Shown: piece after piece, positions 45,632-56,506 of the stretch
Numbering within the stretch: position 1 is the stretch's first letter
How the letters are laid out: each line of letters opens with the position of its first letter
Assembly: GCA_023374025.1 (NCBI GenBank)
Contig: SIJG01000045.1
Coordinates: 768,658 to 832,657 of the forward strand
DNA from: Heterodera schachtii
Taxonomy: Eukaryota > Nematoda > Chromadorea > Rhabditida > Heteroderidae
Direction: 5' to 3'
Length of the DNA stretch: 64,000 nucleotides
Made by a program: the position numbers and the translations under genes
The notes under the pieces: model-generated
Seen by the model: the letters and a program-made list of their open reading frames with translations, nothing else
Told to the model about the DNA's origin: nothing
Database searches by the model: none

Positions 45632-46209
45632 CAGGGCTGCCAAAAGTATGCAAATGCATATTTTTTCCTGGCTTCTCCATGCTCTAAATAGTAGGAAAAA
45701 CACTTTCTTTTTTGTGTTTGCGTATAAAAATCGGGACTTTTATTTGCATATTTTTGCATATTTCGAGGTTTTTGTGCATATTTGCATATTTTGGGTTTTT
45801 TCTGCATATTTCATGCATATTTTGCCATTTTTTGTGCATATTTTCCGATTTTTTGCATATTTTGCCATTTTTCGACAAAAATTTTCCGATTTGAATATCA
45901 CTTAAGAAAAAAATTTGATTAGGCCTAAAATTATTTCCAAATCTGAATGGGTGCGCGAATGGGTCAACAGTGAGCTTTACTGCCGCAAACATTGAGAAAT
46001 TTTTGCTTTGCAATTGCAAAATCAACCATAAAATTTATGAGGAATAAATTTTTTTTATTGAATTTGCACCCCTAATTTTCAAGTTTTTTGTGCATATTTG
46101 GTGCATATTTTACGGATTTTAGTGCATATTTGGTGCATATTTCACGACTTTATTTGCATATTTATGCGCATATTTTGGGTACTTTTCGTGCATATTTTTG
46201 GCAGCCCTG
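45632..46209. mobile_element. hAT-type MITE, TGCATATTT family
   Basis: Ends CAGGGCTGCCAAAA and TTTTTGGCAGCCCTG. Duplication GTAATTGT at 45,624-45,631 and 46,210-46,217. The word TGCATATTT or GTGCAT occurs more than 15 times. Overlapping open frames (45,648-46,025) are repeat by-products. Confidence 0.9.
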
Positions 46210-46217
46210 GTAATTGT

Positions 46218-47878
46218 GTAAAATGTTAAAATGAAATGTTTCAAACCAATTTGAGGTCCAAATATATATTAATAAATAAATAAAACTAATAAAACCAATT
46301 CAAAAGATAAAGGATTTTTTGAACCCATTTATTATCTCCTAAATTTGGCATAGTTTTAACATTAAATAATATTAAGCAAAATAGAAGAAATATTTATTTA
46401 TTTATATTGGAAAACAGAAAATCTATTATTTCGAAACAAAATAATAAAATAACACCAAATAAAATTTAAGCAAAATCGCTCAACCAACTATAAAATACGA
46501 ACAAATAAAGAATTGGTAATTTGATGATCAAAATTAAATTAGACTAATAAAATGCGCGTGACATTATTTAAAGTTTAACGTATTTATTTTACTTTTATTC
46601 CAAAAATTTTAAACACAAAAAAAAACATAATTTGTTAATCGTCGATTTCTTTATTACATTAATTTCATTGTTATTTTCTTCTCTCAAAAATGTAAATGAA
46701 TATGATGCTTTTTATAAGTGATTAAATCGATTTTTACATTTTGCTCCGGCTAATATTACTGCAAAATGATCAATAAAAGAAAAAAACTTCATAATAAAAA
46801 ATAAAAAATTTTTATTTAAAAAAAACTAAAGATGAGAAAATTGGACATTTCGCGCCTCTTCGATCTTCTTTTGTCAGCAAATCAATCAACTTCGAGAGGG
46901 CATCAAGACCAAAAATTAGAATGAATTGAATGTGTAATTATTAAAATAAATAAAAATATATTTGTATATTTACCAAAAAATATTTTCATTTACCTAACTA
47001 AAGAATACATTAAATGAAAAAATGAAACAAATTCAAAAAAAAACATAAAAGCACGAGAGTGCTCGAGAAAAGAGAAACGAATTCGAAAAAAGAATTATGA
47101 AAATAAGTTTTAGACGTATTGATTACGAGAATCAAAAAAAGGTTAAAGACAAAGTTCCCAAGGATTTAATGAAATAAATTTAAAAACATCCATAATGAAT
47201 GATAAAAAAAGAGATATTGATTGGACCAAATCCTTATATTATTTAAACATTTGAATGTTAATATTTTGATTTGGTATTTTTTTTTAAATTTTAATTGTCG
47301 CTATGTTCGCAATCTTATTTTTGTGGTCAAAAATAATATCCAATCATACTCAAATGATTTTTATAACCAAATTAGGTCCGTAAACCAGAATATATAATTA
47401 TATAAAATAGTGTTTTTAGATGGCATTACAAAAAATTTTATTCAGAAATATTTCTCAAAAAGCCATTTTTGGATATCACTTCAAACTCGGCTCTCTAATA
47501 ATTCCAATTATTTTATTCATATCAATTAATTAAATGTCACTTCTTTCCATCGTTTATTGAAAGATAAAATTTGTATTCTAAGAAGTAACTCATTTAATTA
47601 AAAGATTATCTTTTTAGAGAGAAATTGCACCTGTTTGCTAAAAAGATTAATCTCATGTGTAGAATAATTTTTTCATTTTACACCTGCCGATTAATTAACA
47701 AACGATTCTGAACAATATTAAATCACGGTTTTCCATTTCATTACTTTCGTACCAAAGATTTTTTCTACAATTGGAATTGGAAGGCAAAACTTATTTATCT
47801 GACAGATTCATTTAAATTTATTGTTTAAAAAGTAAACTATTTATATTTGTAAATTAAGACAATCAGCGAATTTCAAAT
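46218..47878. other. AT-rich intergenic stretch
   Basis: No exon or element is recognised in 1.6 kb. It resembles the left half of the window in composition. Confidence 0.6.
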
Positions 47879-48160
47879 ATGGCATCATTGAACACAACGG
47901 CACAAAACACAACGGCACCAACTGACATTGAACTGTTTCTTTTGTTCCTCGGCGGTGCCGTTGAACTGGTGACCAATTTTGTTGGCATTCCGTTGTCCAT
48001 TGCCAATTTGATTTTGGTGGCACGCACATCGGTCATCCACACGAACATGTGAAAGCTATTCTCATCTTCCAAAGTTTCTTTATTCTCTTGGTAAAATTTC
48101 AATGTTGTCTCGTAAAGTCACAGGGTTCAGACGCATCGATATCTCGTAAAATTGGAGATT
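47879..48160 (+). pseudogene. Serpentine (7TM) chemoreceptor fragment
   Basis: The plus strand carries a 57-codon ORF, MASLNTTAQNTTAPTDIELF, then FLLFLGGAVELVTNFVGIP, LSIANLILVARTSVIHTNM, stop at 48,050. Two N-glycosylation sequons (NTT) precede a first membrane helix, followed by the short basic loop R-T-x-(L/I)-H-x-N seen in nematode chemoreceptors. One base out of frame, the sequence continues VKAILIFQSFFILLVKFQCC, a plausible second helix. No further helices follow before an unrelated gene fragment at 48,242. So it is a truncated receptor with one frameshift. The longer minus-strand frame over the same bases is a shadow. Confidence 0.55.
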
Positions 48161-48241
48161 TTTTTTATGATTTAAATGGTCAGTCCTCCCCCCCCCCAAA
48201 AAAAATGTCATTTATTTTTTAACCGCTTTTCAAAATTTTCA

Positions 48242-48560
48242 GGCATTTGCTAATGCTTCTTGCCATGCCAATTTCATTGTTATCATCTGGCATTTTCCGT
48301 CTTTTGCTGACTCAGTTGTGCCCCTTGATCTGATCAACGAATTGACTCGGGAACAATTGGCGCTGAAAACAACTGATCACTATAGCAAACATATTTGTTG
48401 CTCCGTTGTCCAATTGTGCGCGACACGAGCAAATGGCCAAAATGGGAGAAGGAAGCGATTTGCTTTCGAATGGATGACCAATGGAATCAATTGAGATTTA
48501 AATGGATGATAATGACCTCGGGGACGGAGGGGTCAGCGAATGTTTATTAAAAAAATTATT
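48242..48560 (+). pseudogene. C-terminal fragment of the RCPIVRD-KW family
   Basis: Opens after a TTTTCAG acceptor: AFANASCHANFIVIIWHFPS, SVVPLDLINELTREQLALK. Then, after a one-base shift near 48,395, LLLRCPIVRDTSKWPKWEKE, AICFRMDDQWNQLRF. A second member lies at 51,718-51,906. I recall many predicted cyst-nematode proteins ending in LLVRCPI-x-R-D ... KW-x-KWE-x-EAI ... W; their function is unknown to me. Only the last about 100 residues are present. The 3' flank (48,905-49,020) is also similar to that of the second copy. Confidence 0.5.
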
Positions 48561-48568
48561 CAAATTTA

Positions 48569-48874
48569 TTGTGTCCCGACATTTGCGCCTATGTCTAAAA
48601 TCGTGTTAAAATCTCAGTTTTTTTAAGCCCTGATAGCCTAAACAGTATATGTGATAGAAAATAATTGTGCCTGTTAATTTGATAGTCAGTAAATTTTTGT
48701 GAGAAAATCATTAATTATTCAAACAACATACAGTAATTAATGCTCCTAATATACTAGAAGACAACTACTTTCTTAATTTTAATGCTGTTTAGGCTAACAT
48801 GGCTTGAAAAAAATTCAATTTAGAATCCGATTTTTGACATAGGCGCAAAAGTCGGGCCGCTAATGTCGAGGCTC
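48569..48874. mobile_element. Short hAT-like MITE with GCGCC(T)A-type ends
   Basis: CCCGACATTTGCGCCTATGT near the left and ACATAGGCGCAAAAGTCGGG near the right are inverted. CAAATTTA occurs at 48,561-48,568 and 48,875-48,882 as a candidate 8-bp duplication. The ACATTTGCGCC word links it to 4731-5521. The right end is longer than the left, so boundaries are less certain. Confidence 0.55.
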
Positions 48875-48882
48875 CAAATTTA

Positions 48883-49271
48883 GTGCTTTTCTATTTTTAG
48901 GCTCCTCGTAGCAACTCCTGGCCCAAGTGATCAGCAGCAGAAGTGAATGAATGATTTGTGGAGAAGAAGTGACAGAAATGACCGATCAACATGAATTTTT
49001 GAGTTGGAAAATGAATGTGTGGCTGTTTTGACGTATTCTCATAAATGCTTTTGGTAAAATTCATGAATATTTATACCTCACTAAATTCGACGCATGATAC
49101 ATTTCGACCTTTCTCATGCACGAATCCAAAAGAATTTTTTGGCGGAAACCAATTTGGACCGAGTTATGGACTCGGGACTGAAGTGGCCAAATGGCTTTGG
49201 GACTGAACTGTCCAAGGCGTTAAAATGCAAAAAATGCAATACCAATCGGTCGGTTCCTCTCAGTCTCTAAT
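48883..49271. other. Spacer, part of a duplicated 3' flank
   Basis: 48,920-49,020 (AAGTGATCAGCAGCAGAAGT, GAATGAATGA, GAAGTGA, GACCGATCAA) matches 51,940-52,100 in order and orientation. Confidence 0.5.
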
Positions 49272-49279
49272 ATATGAAT

Positions 49280-49568
49280 TAGAGCCCGGCGCGGGACGGG
49301 ATCCCGCGCGGGATTTTGCGGGATCCCAATCCGCAATCCCGCATTTTTTGGGAAATGCGGGATTGCGGGATCACCCCTTTAATTTTGTTTTTTGGAGATT
49401 TTTTTGAAATTTAATTGAAAATTTTTCGAAATTTCCAAAATCCCGCAATCCCGCGCGGGATCCAGCAAATTTTAAATTCGGGATTTATACATGCGGGATT
49501 TCGTCCCGCAAAATTTTTCAGTACCAATCCCGCAGCGGGATCCGCAAATTTGAAATTTCCGGGCTCTA
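49280..49568. mobile_element. hAT-type MITE, CGGGATCCCGC family
   Basis: Ends TAGAGCCCGG and CCGGGCTCTA. Flanks ATATGAAT (49,272-49,279) and ATATGAAC (49,569-49,576) match at 7 of 8 positions. Filled with GCGGGATCCCGC/GCGGGATTGCGGGAT palindromic words. Confidence 0.82.
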
Positions 49569-49576
49569 ATATGAAC

Positions 49577-50473
49577 CCAAACAAATTTTTGGAAAAAAAA
49601 AATTAACAAGAGTTGTGGGTCCTTAAAAGCTCCGAAAATTACCTTGATAAAAAATTTATTAGGCCAGCCATAAAAAAATATGACTGATTTTGTACGCAAT
49701 TTTATGATGCTTTAAAAAATGAGGATTTTTCATGCCAAATGAGGATTTTATTCGACTGATCACCCCCAACTCTAATCCACCTGATCAATAAATACTAAGG
49801 AAATTTTCTTTGTCTTTCGAAAATTTTTGATTCACCAAACAAACATCTATGAGCAAAAATATCTGCTGATAATTAAAAACTCGAAAATTGTTCAAAATTT
49901 TTTTTTAAATAAATGCCATTTCAAGTTAATTTTAATGAGTAAAACTAATTGTTCACAATTAAAATCAAGATTCACAGGCTCTAATGATAAATTAATTAAA
50001 TAAAATAAATAAAAATACAAAATTTTTAAATTTCATCCGAATTTCGCATTTTTTTTTTGTAAATATTTTCATTCTTTTTTAAAAAGATAAGTTAATTTTT
50101 AATATAACTAAAACGTATATTTTAGTACTAATAAAATATATTTTTTCCATTAAAATTTTTTTCTTTCCCCAATTTCATTCACAATTTTGGGAACGCGACC
50201 TCCGAAGATCGGGAAGAGTGAGAATAAAGTGTATGGTAAAGCAAATTAAATTGCCAAATTATGTTCATTAATGAAGTAATTAAGGGTTACACCGCCAATA
50301 TACGCCATCCTATAATTGGAGAGTCAATTAACTGCGCCTCAGCCGATTTAAAAACCAAATTTTTATTCGTTGATAACCCATAACAAATTTGTTAGCTATT
50401 CGGCAGCCGTGTAGGTGTTCAGAAAATTCAATAATGACCATAATTTTGCCTAATTAATGTTATCATTCAATTG
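49577..50473. other. AT-rich intergenic stretch
   Basis: No gene. Upstream flank of the ubiquitin-like gene lies at its right edge. Confidence 0.5.
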
Positions 50474-50604
50474 CCAATTTAATAATGACTATAATATAAT
50501 TTTTGCCAAATTAGAGCAATCATTAAATTGCCAATTTAATAATGACTATAATATAATTTTTGCCAAATTAGAGCAATCATTAAATTGCCAATTTAATAAT
50601 TGAG
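50474..50604 (+). repeat. 57-bp tandem repeat x about 2.3
   Basis: CCAATTTAATAATGACTATA and onward start at 50,474, 50,531 and (partial) 50,588. The first two copies are nearly identical, and a more diverged third precedes at about 50,440. It lies 140 bp upstream of a secreted-protein ATG. Confidence 0.85.
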
Positions 50605-50740
50605 TAGAATTCTGCTCCTTAAAAGTGGGTCATTTGGAAAGACCAAAACAAACAGTGCTCCTACCCCCATATCCCTGACATTATTATTTCAGCTTAATTA
50701 CCCACCCCCATCCTTTGCAGTTCCCATCAAATTTCCCTCA

Positions 50741-51692
50741 ATGAATCATTTTGGCGGCATTTCAGTTGGGCTTATGACAATTGTTCTGCTGCTGCTCATG
50801 ATAATGTGTTCACTAACCGATGGCATTAAAATTACAATGAAAGCCGATGAACATATATTCAATGAAGAGTTGCTCATAAAAACAAATACAATAACCGTTG
50901 AGATGAATGGAAGCGACAAAGTGGAAGATTTGAAGAAAAAGATAATGGAAAAAATGGAAAATGAGAGCAAAACAAAGATTGGCACTGATCCCAAAAGATT
51001 GACACTGCAATACGACGAAGATGATGATGATGATGATGTGCTTGAAGATGGAAAAACAATTGATGATATCCGATTAAAAACGGTGATCTCCTTCACTTAT
51101 CCATTGGTGATGTTCAAATTGTTGTTCAATATAAAATTGAGAATGAAGTGAAACAGCACAGCATTTGGGTGAATGGTAAGGAAACTGTTGCAATTTTAAA
51201 GAAAAAGATCAGAAATGAGAGTGGAATTGAGCCCGACGATCAAGCATTGAGATGCGATGAAAATGGTCCATTATTGGGGGATAAAATGACACTAGAAACT
51301 TATGACACAGACTATACCAAATCTACCTGTTCATAAAATTTGAAATTAAAATTATAGCTGATGAAAATATATTCAATATAACAAATAAAATCACCGTTAA
51401 GGTGAATCCAACGGACAAAGTGGAAGATTTAAAGGAAATGATAAAAAATGCGAGTGGAATTGAGCGAAGAATGCAAAGATTGGAACTCGAAAAGCCAGAT
51501 GGTACTGTAACTGTGCTTGAGGATTTCATCTCGATCAATGGGAGAACGGATCAACACAAAGCAACAGATATTGGCAGTCTTTTTCAACGTCAATTGTTCA
51601 TGCGTAAATCCATTGGTAAGATCGAAGGGCAAAATGGAGCGAGCAAGAAACAATTGAAACGAAATGACGACAATGAAGTTGACGGAGGATGA
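50741..51692 (+). CDS. Secreted protein with three ubiquitin-like domains
   Basis: A signal peptide (MNHFGGISVGLMTIVLLLLM, IMCSLTDG) leads into domain 1: IKITMKADEHIFN, KTNTITVEMNGSDKVEDLKK, RLTLQYDED, VLEDGKTIDDIRLK. Domain 2, in the next frame, reads VQIVVQYKIENEV, GKETVAILKKKIRNESGIEP, LLGDKMTLETY. Domain 3, frame shifted again, reads FEIKIIADENIFN, NKITVKVNPTDKVEDLKEMI, ASGIERRMQRLELEKPDG. The order T-I-x-V-E/K-V ... D-K-V-E-D-L-K-x-x-I ... G-I-E-P ... R-L is the ubiquitin fold signature. None ends in a processed Gly-Gly, so these are ubiquitin-like repeats, not polyubiquitin. Two one-base shifts are needed (an A-run near 51,080 and near 51,305). ATG chosen because a signal peptide starts there; an acceptor-like TTTGCAG lies 20 bp upstream. 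Secreted ubiquitin-like effectors are known from cyst nematodes; a role here is inference. Confidence 0.65.
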
Positions 51693-51717
51693 AGCGCTGG
51701 CAAAAGTCTGAAATGTG

Positions 51718-51906
51718 GAAATTCAACAAAAAAAAAGAACAATGGCAATCACTGTTTTAAATGCAGCGAGCAAATGGACAAAATGGGTGGAAGAAGCGAT
51801 TGGTTGGCAAATTTCTAAAAAATGGCAAAGATTCGATTTCGGAATTTATAACGAAGAGGACATCGGGGATGGGTCAGCGAATGATATTTCAAAAAATTAT
51901 AATTAA
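51718..51906 (+). pseudogene. Second fragment of the RCPI-KW family
   Basis: The frame contains NAASKWTKWVEEAIGWQISK, then KWQRFDFGIYNEEDIGDG and ends at TAA. It aligns with TSKWPKWEKEAICFRMDDQW at 48,430-48,490. The upstream RCPI part is missing or merged with the end of the ubiquitin-like gene (51,692), suggesting that the family tail was joined to, or abuts, that gene. Followed by the 3' flank shared with 48,920-49,020. Confidence 0.45.
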
Positions 51907-52705
51907 TTGCGTTTCTTTTTTTAGTCTTCTCGATGGAACTCTTATTGGTGATCATTAATCAACAGAAGTGAATGAATGAATTGTCAAGAAGTGATCGGTC
52001 ATATTGAATTATGGAATTATTGAAGTGCTCAGAAAATATTTTAAACAAATTGATGTTAAGAATGATCGATCAATTTGAATTGTGTAATTGGAAATTGTCG
52101 TGCTCATTAAATATTCTTTTTTTATGATCAACACGGATGTTATTGTTTGTTTTTGTCTTCCTTAGTAAAAATGATCTTTGCCCTTATTTGTCGTTTAATG
52201 AAAAATTTTTTTTGGTCGTGTGAACTGCAATAGAGCCGAATTTTCCCAACTAAACATTATTTTTACAAAAAATTTTGCATTCAAAAAAGTTCATCCCTTT
52301 GAGTCATTTGCCCACAAAGCGAGCGAGCCAATTGCATTTGACACAATTTTAAGAAGCCATAATTTTTTTCTTTGTTGATCAAATCAACAAATTTGATATG
52401 TACCATTCAAAAGCTCAACAAACTCTTTTAGTTAACTAAAATTCACATGATTCGTCTATAAAATATACAAAAATTCTGACTTTTTCTGCAGTTTTCTTGC
52501 TTTAACTTTTTATGGGTTGCTTAATTGCACTTTGAAAAGACACACAAATATGTATCTTCCTTCAAAAAGATTTGTAGTTTTTGAGTGATGCCGAATTTTG
52601 CTAACCCCAATTCATTTAAACCATCACTTCATCCATGCCATCATAAGCGCACATTTCGGTTTTCGCGTCATGGCATTTCTTTTGCATGGATGGATGAATT
52701 GGGTA
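51907..52705. other. Non-coding spacer
   Basis: 51,940-52,100 is the duplicated 3' flank. 52,340-52,590 belongs to the type of decayed repeat also seen at 42,740 and 56,070 (CATAACTTTTT and CATTTGAAAGC words). Small frames at 52,585-52,816 are not genes. Confidence 0.45.
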
Positions 52706-52713
52706 TGGATAAG

Positions 52714-52939
52714 GGTACTTTCCTGTTTTGGGGCCGCACCCAAAAAAATTTTAAAAAATCAACAAAAGGGCGCGCAAAATAAACAAGGCGCCCGTAACAC
52801 TAATGAGGGAGAATAAATGCAGCAATTTCAGACAAAATTTAGTTTATTGTTAGTGTTACGCGCGCCTTGTCTATTTTGCGCGCCCTTTTGTTGATTTTTT
52901 AAAATTTTTTTGGGTGCGGCCCCAAAACAGGAAAGTACC
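52714..52939. mobile_element. Short MITE with about 90-bp near-perfect inverted repeats
   Basis: GGTACTTTCCTGTTTTGGGG at the left and its exact complement at the right continue as CCGCACCCAAAAAAATTTTA, then AACAAAAGGGCGCGCAAAAT, before a short loop. Duplication TGGATAAG at 52,706-52,713 and 52,940-52,947. The arms are almost unchanged, so this insertion is recent compared with its relative in the intron at 39,725. Confidence 0.93.
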
Positions 52940-53131
52940 TGGATAAGTTAGGTTTGCCTCCCCCCTCTTTGATTGTAATCAAATTCCAAGATCCCCAATT
53001 TGTTGCAAATAGTGCCAAAATGCGTGTCACACTGTTTTTTCATTGCCAATTCATCATAAATTTGAGTCAATTTTAGCCAATTTATTTGCCTGCACATAAT
53101 TATTGAACAAACACTGTTGGTATTGCCGAAA

Positions 53132-55728
53132 AATGACGTCCGAAACTGTGTCAAGTGAAGCGTCGGCAGCGGGCGGAGGGGCGGACAAAGAGAACACAAA
53201 AACGGACAACCACCGACCCGAGTTCCAGCGAAAATTCGGCGTCCATCGAGGCTGACCACAACAATGGCCAATTGCGCTGCACCGAAGAAACCGCCGTCCC
53301 GCAAGACCTTGTGGAGCGTCATTTTCTGCAAAACACTTGGTCAGTTTTTGACATGGTGGGACCAGGGATACCCCCCGCTCCCCAAAAATAGAAAAAAATT
53401 CCGGAATTTGGAATCCCAAAGGCTCGAGAAAAACCCGAAACTGGGACCAAGTTCCACCTATGTTACTCGTATTTGTAGTAGTTTATCTGCCAACATTTTT
53501 TCCGTTTCATGGACCCGAAATCTCAAAACTTTTAAATTAAAAAAAAAAATTTCCGATAAAATGACAATTCCGTTTCTTGTCTCAAATCCTGACGGCATTG
53601 GATAACTAAACTTAAAAATGAAGAGCTAAACGACTTTTCACGAACAAAAAAATATTTTAAAATTTTGGACTGGTATTAATTTTGTGGAGAAATGGGGTCT
53701 CCATAATGTCGCATCATATTTATTAAATTTCATATTTTTTTCAGGGCTCTCTGGTACTTGAAGGGCGACCGCAACAAGAACTGGACCGACTGCCTGAAGA
53801 AAGTGTCCACAGTTGACACCGTCGAAGATTTCTGGGCGTACGTTTTTTAAAAAGCGAAAATTTTGGAGGCATTTTCTCAGCCTATCAATTTTAAAAGCAA
53901 CCAAAAAAAAAAAAATTCCGTTATTTTTTTGTCCAATGGGATGACGTGGTTGGGTTGACATTTCGAAACCAACTTGAAAGCCGAGAAAAATTCGACTCCG
54001 GTTGCCTTGAAAACTGTCAATTTTTATAAAATTTACGGCGAAAAAAATCTAACGGTATCAAAAAACTTCGGAAAATTTTTGAAAAAAAATGTTTCCACGG
54101 GTTGTCAAATCATTTTGCTGTCCAAGGTTGTACAACCACATCCAGCCGGCGTCCGGACTGAGCTGGAACAGCGACTATTACCTGTTCAAGGAGGGCATCA
54201 AACCGATGTGGGAGGACAAAGGCAATTTGGAGGGTGGTCGTTGGCTTGTGCAGGTGAATACGAGAAAGACAGACCAGTCTCGACTTAGTCTCGAAGTTGG
54301 CTTTTTATGTTAGAGACGGAGGGATCGGCCAGGGTTGCGACCTAACAAGAAAAAAATCGGAGGGCGGAAACCGGAAAAAATTTGGAGTGAGGACACGAAA
54401 TTTTTTTTTTTTGCTTTTCTGGCCCCCTAAAATTTGTTTTGAGGTGCACAATTATAAGCCTCCAAGCTCTCCTCCATCTCGTGTTTCCGCTCCGAAAAAA
54501 AATTTAAATGTCATACTAACAATAAATTTTTTTTCAAATTTTTGTAAAATTAAATATCACAGATTTTGTTGGTTGCAATTTTTTCCCGGGGTCGCAACTC
54601 TGTGCCGTTTTCTTGTACCCCGTCCATTGATTTGTCCACAAATTGTACTGTTTTTTTCCCCTCCGTTAACACAGGTGGACAACAGAAGCGCCAGACCAAG
54701 TTGGACATGTACTGGCAGGAGATGATGATGTGCATCATTGGGGACAGTTTGAGAATGGAGTGACCACATTTGCGGTGCGGTGGTCAACATTCGTCAAAAG
54801 GGTGACAAAGTGAGAAAAGGGGGCTTTTGAAAAACTTTTTGCGGTTACCTACACCTAGTCTAAATAATCAAAAAAAAATGTTAAAAAATTTCAAGGAAAC
54901 TGAAATTTACTTTTTTGGTTTTTTTTGTGGCTATGTTTCGGCAACGACGTTTTGGGGTTAACCGACGCATATTGACCGATTCGTTCCGAAAAAACCAAGT
55001 CGAATTCTAAGGGGAAAAATTTATTTAAAAAATTAAAAAAAAAATTTTTTTTTCCCTTGCGAAACCAATGAACCCGGTCCCTGGAATCCTGTCTTCACCT
55101 AAAATGAATTTTATGCTGTTGTTTTTTTTTGCCCAGGTTTCGCTGTGGACGCGCGACGCGAAGGATGACAGCGCCAACATGCAAATCGGGCACATTCTGA
55201 AGGCCAAACTGAACATTCCGGACACCGAAAATTTGCGCTACGAAGTGCACGCGGAGTACTCGGCACGCACCGGCAGTGCGGTGAAGTCAAAGTGAGCGGG
55301 AGAAAAAAGGAGAACGCATGGACGACTTGCCATCCCTATTCCGCCGTGGTTTAGGGCAAAATTTGGGGAGGATTTTGATGTATTCATTGGGTTTTGGACG
55401 GTTTCATTATTTGTACGTTTTTTTCGGCGCGGAATCCAACCCACCCCGGCCAAAAATGAGTCCATTTTTGAACGAAACAACGGGGAACTATGGTCGGACG
55501 GTGTCATGAGGCGTCGCCATGGATTTGTTAAGAAAATTGCTTTCCGTTACCTTTTAAATTTTTAGAATTTACCCGATTATCCTAAAAAAAATTCTGTTTA
55601 GTGGGCAGGGGAGGACCAGCCAAATTTTCAAAAAACATAAACATTAGCTGAGTTTTTGCAGGCTCACCATTCCGCCAAAGGAAAAGGACAACAAAACGAA
55701 CAGTGATGGGACTGAGAAGGCTGAATGA
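53132..55728 (+). CDS. ife: Eukaryotic translation initiation factor 4E (IFE-like)
   Basis: Six exons: 53,132-53,339, 53,745-53,837, 54,127-54,253, 54,675-54,809, 55,137-55,291, 55,662-55,728. All five introns are GT-AG with matching phases (2, 2, 0, 0, 2). The product binds the mRNA 5' cap in the cytoplasm and recruits eIF4G. Seen: HFLQNTWALWYLKGDRNKNW, VDTVEDFWALYNHIQ, YYLFKEGIKPMWEDKGNLEG, GRWLVQ, MYWQEMMMCIIGD, ICGAVVNIRQKGDK, VSLWTRDAKDDSANMQIGH, LRYEVHAEYSARTGS. The cap-stacking tryptophans (W in WALWYL region and W-E-D) and the basic RQKGDK are present, closest in memory to C. elegans IFE-1/-3/-5. Exon 1 needs one single-base correction (about 53,205-53,222) and exon 4 three single-base corrections; the three sum to restore phase at 54,762. 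About 230 residues, a normal length. Confidence 0.85.
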
Positions 55729-56506
55729 ATAGAATTTGAAGAACTGATGAGAGGCGATGAATGATGCGATTGATCTCCAGTGATCAGAATTTTATTTATG
55801 AAAAAAGCCGAAGTAAATACTGAATTAAAAAAAGCATAATTATGACCGAAAAAAAACAACATTATTTGCTAATGTTAGATTGGGGTGATATTGTCAGCCA
55901 GAGGCAGTATTGGGAAATTAAAAAAAACGGATATTTTCTACTCCATAAAAAATTCGCTCTTGAAAAGTGGTAATGTACAGTCAGCCAGAGCGTCATTCGT
56001 TCATCCCGTTCTACCTCAGTTCGGCCCCCACGATTCGGCCCCAGCATGTTTTTCCTCTATAATTTTATAACTTTTTTCTTTATCAACCAAATCCAACATT
56101 TTTGGGTATCATTTGAAAGCTTAATGTGTAAGCTTTTTCTAAGCTAAGATGTTTTACATGAAAATTGCGAAAAAGTTGAAATTTTTGAATTTTTTCTTAA
56201 AGTTTTTGCGGGCTTAAAAATCTATCCGCTTTTTGTAAGGCTAATAGAACATGTGAAGAGCTTTCGATTGATACCAAGATTGATGGATTCCGACCCTTAA
56301 AAGCCCTATTATACGACCTTTTTCTCGAAAAAAACTAAAATTTAATTTATCGAAAAAGGGGGCCCACCATCGGTACTATTGCCAAAATCGGTTTTTAAAT
56401 GACTCTCTAATCTGATTTTGGCTATAGAAAATAGAGGAGCACTTCTGAAATTCAAATTTAAGAAGGAAAGTAAATGGGGGTTCAAATTCAAAAAAAAAAA
56501 AAAGAT
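55729..56506. other. 3' flank of eIF4E and spacer
   Basis: Contains decayed repeat text (TCATTTGAAAGCTTAATGTG at about 56,110). No gene is supported; the paired small frames at 56,342-56,620 overlap a poly-A run. Confidence 0.45.

Noticed and set aside
45648..46025. Phe/Tyr/His-rich ORFs
   Set aside because: Translations of TGCATATTT repeats inside a MITE.
47863..48102. Minus-strand ORF of 79 codons
   Set aside because: It is the shadow of the chemoreceptor-like plus frame, which has a start, sequons and membrane helices.
50746..51653. Ser/Phe-rich minus ORFs
   Set aside because: Antisense of the ubiquitin-like gene.
53974..54313. Long plus ORFs around eIF4E exon 3
   Set aside because: They extend eIF4E exon 3 into introns; splice sites and family alignment define the shorter exon.
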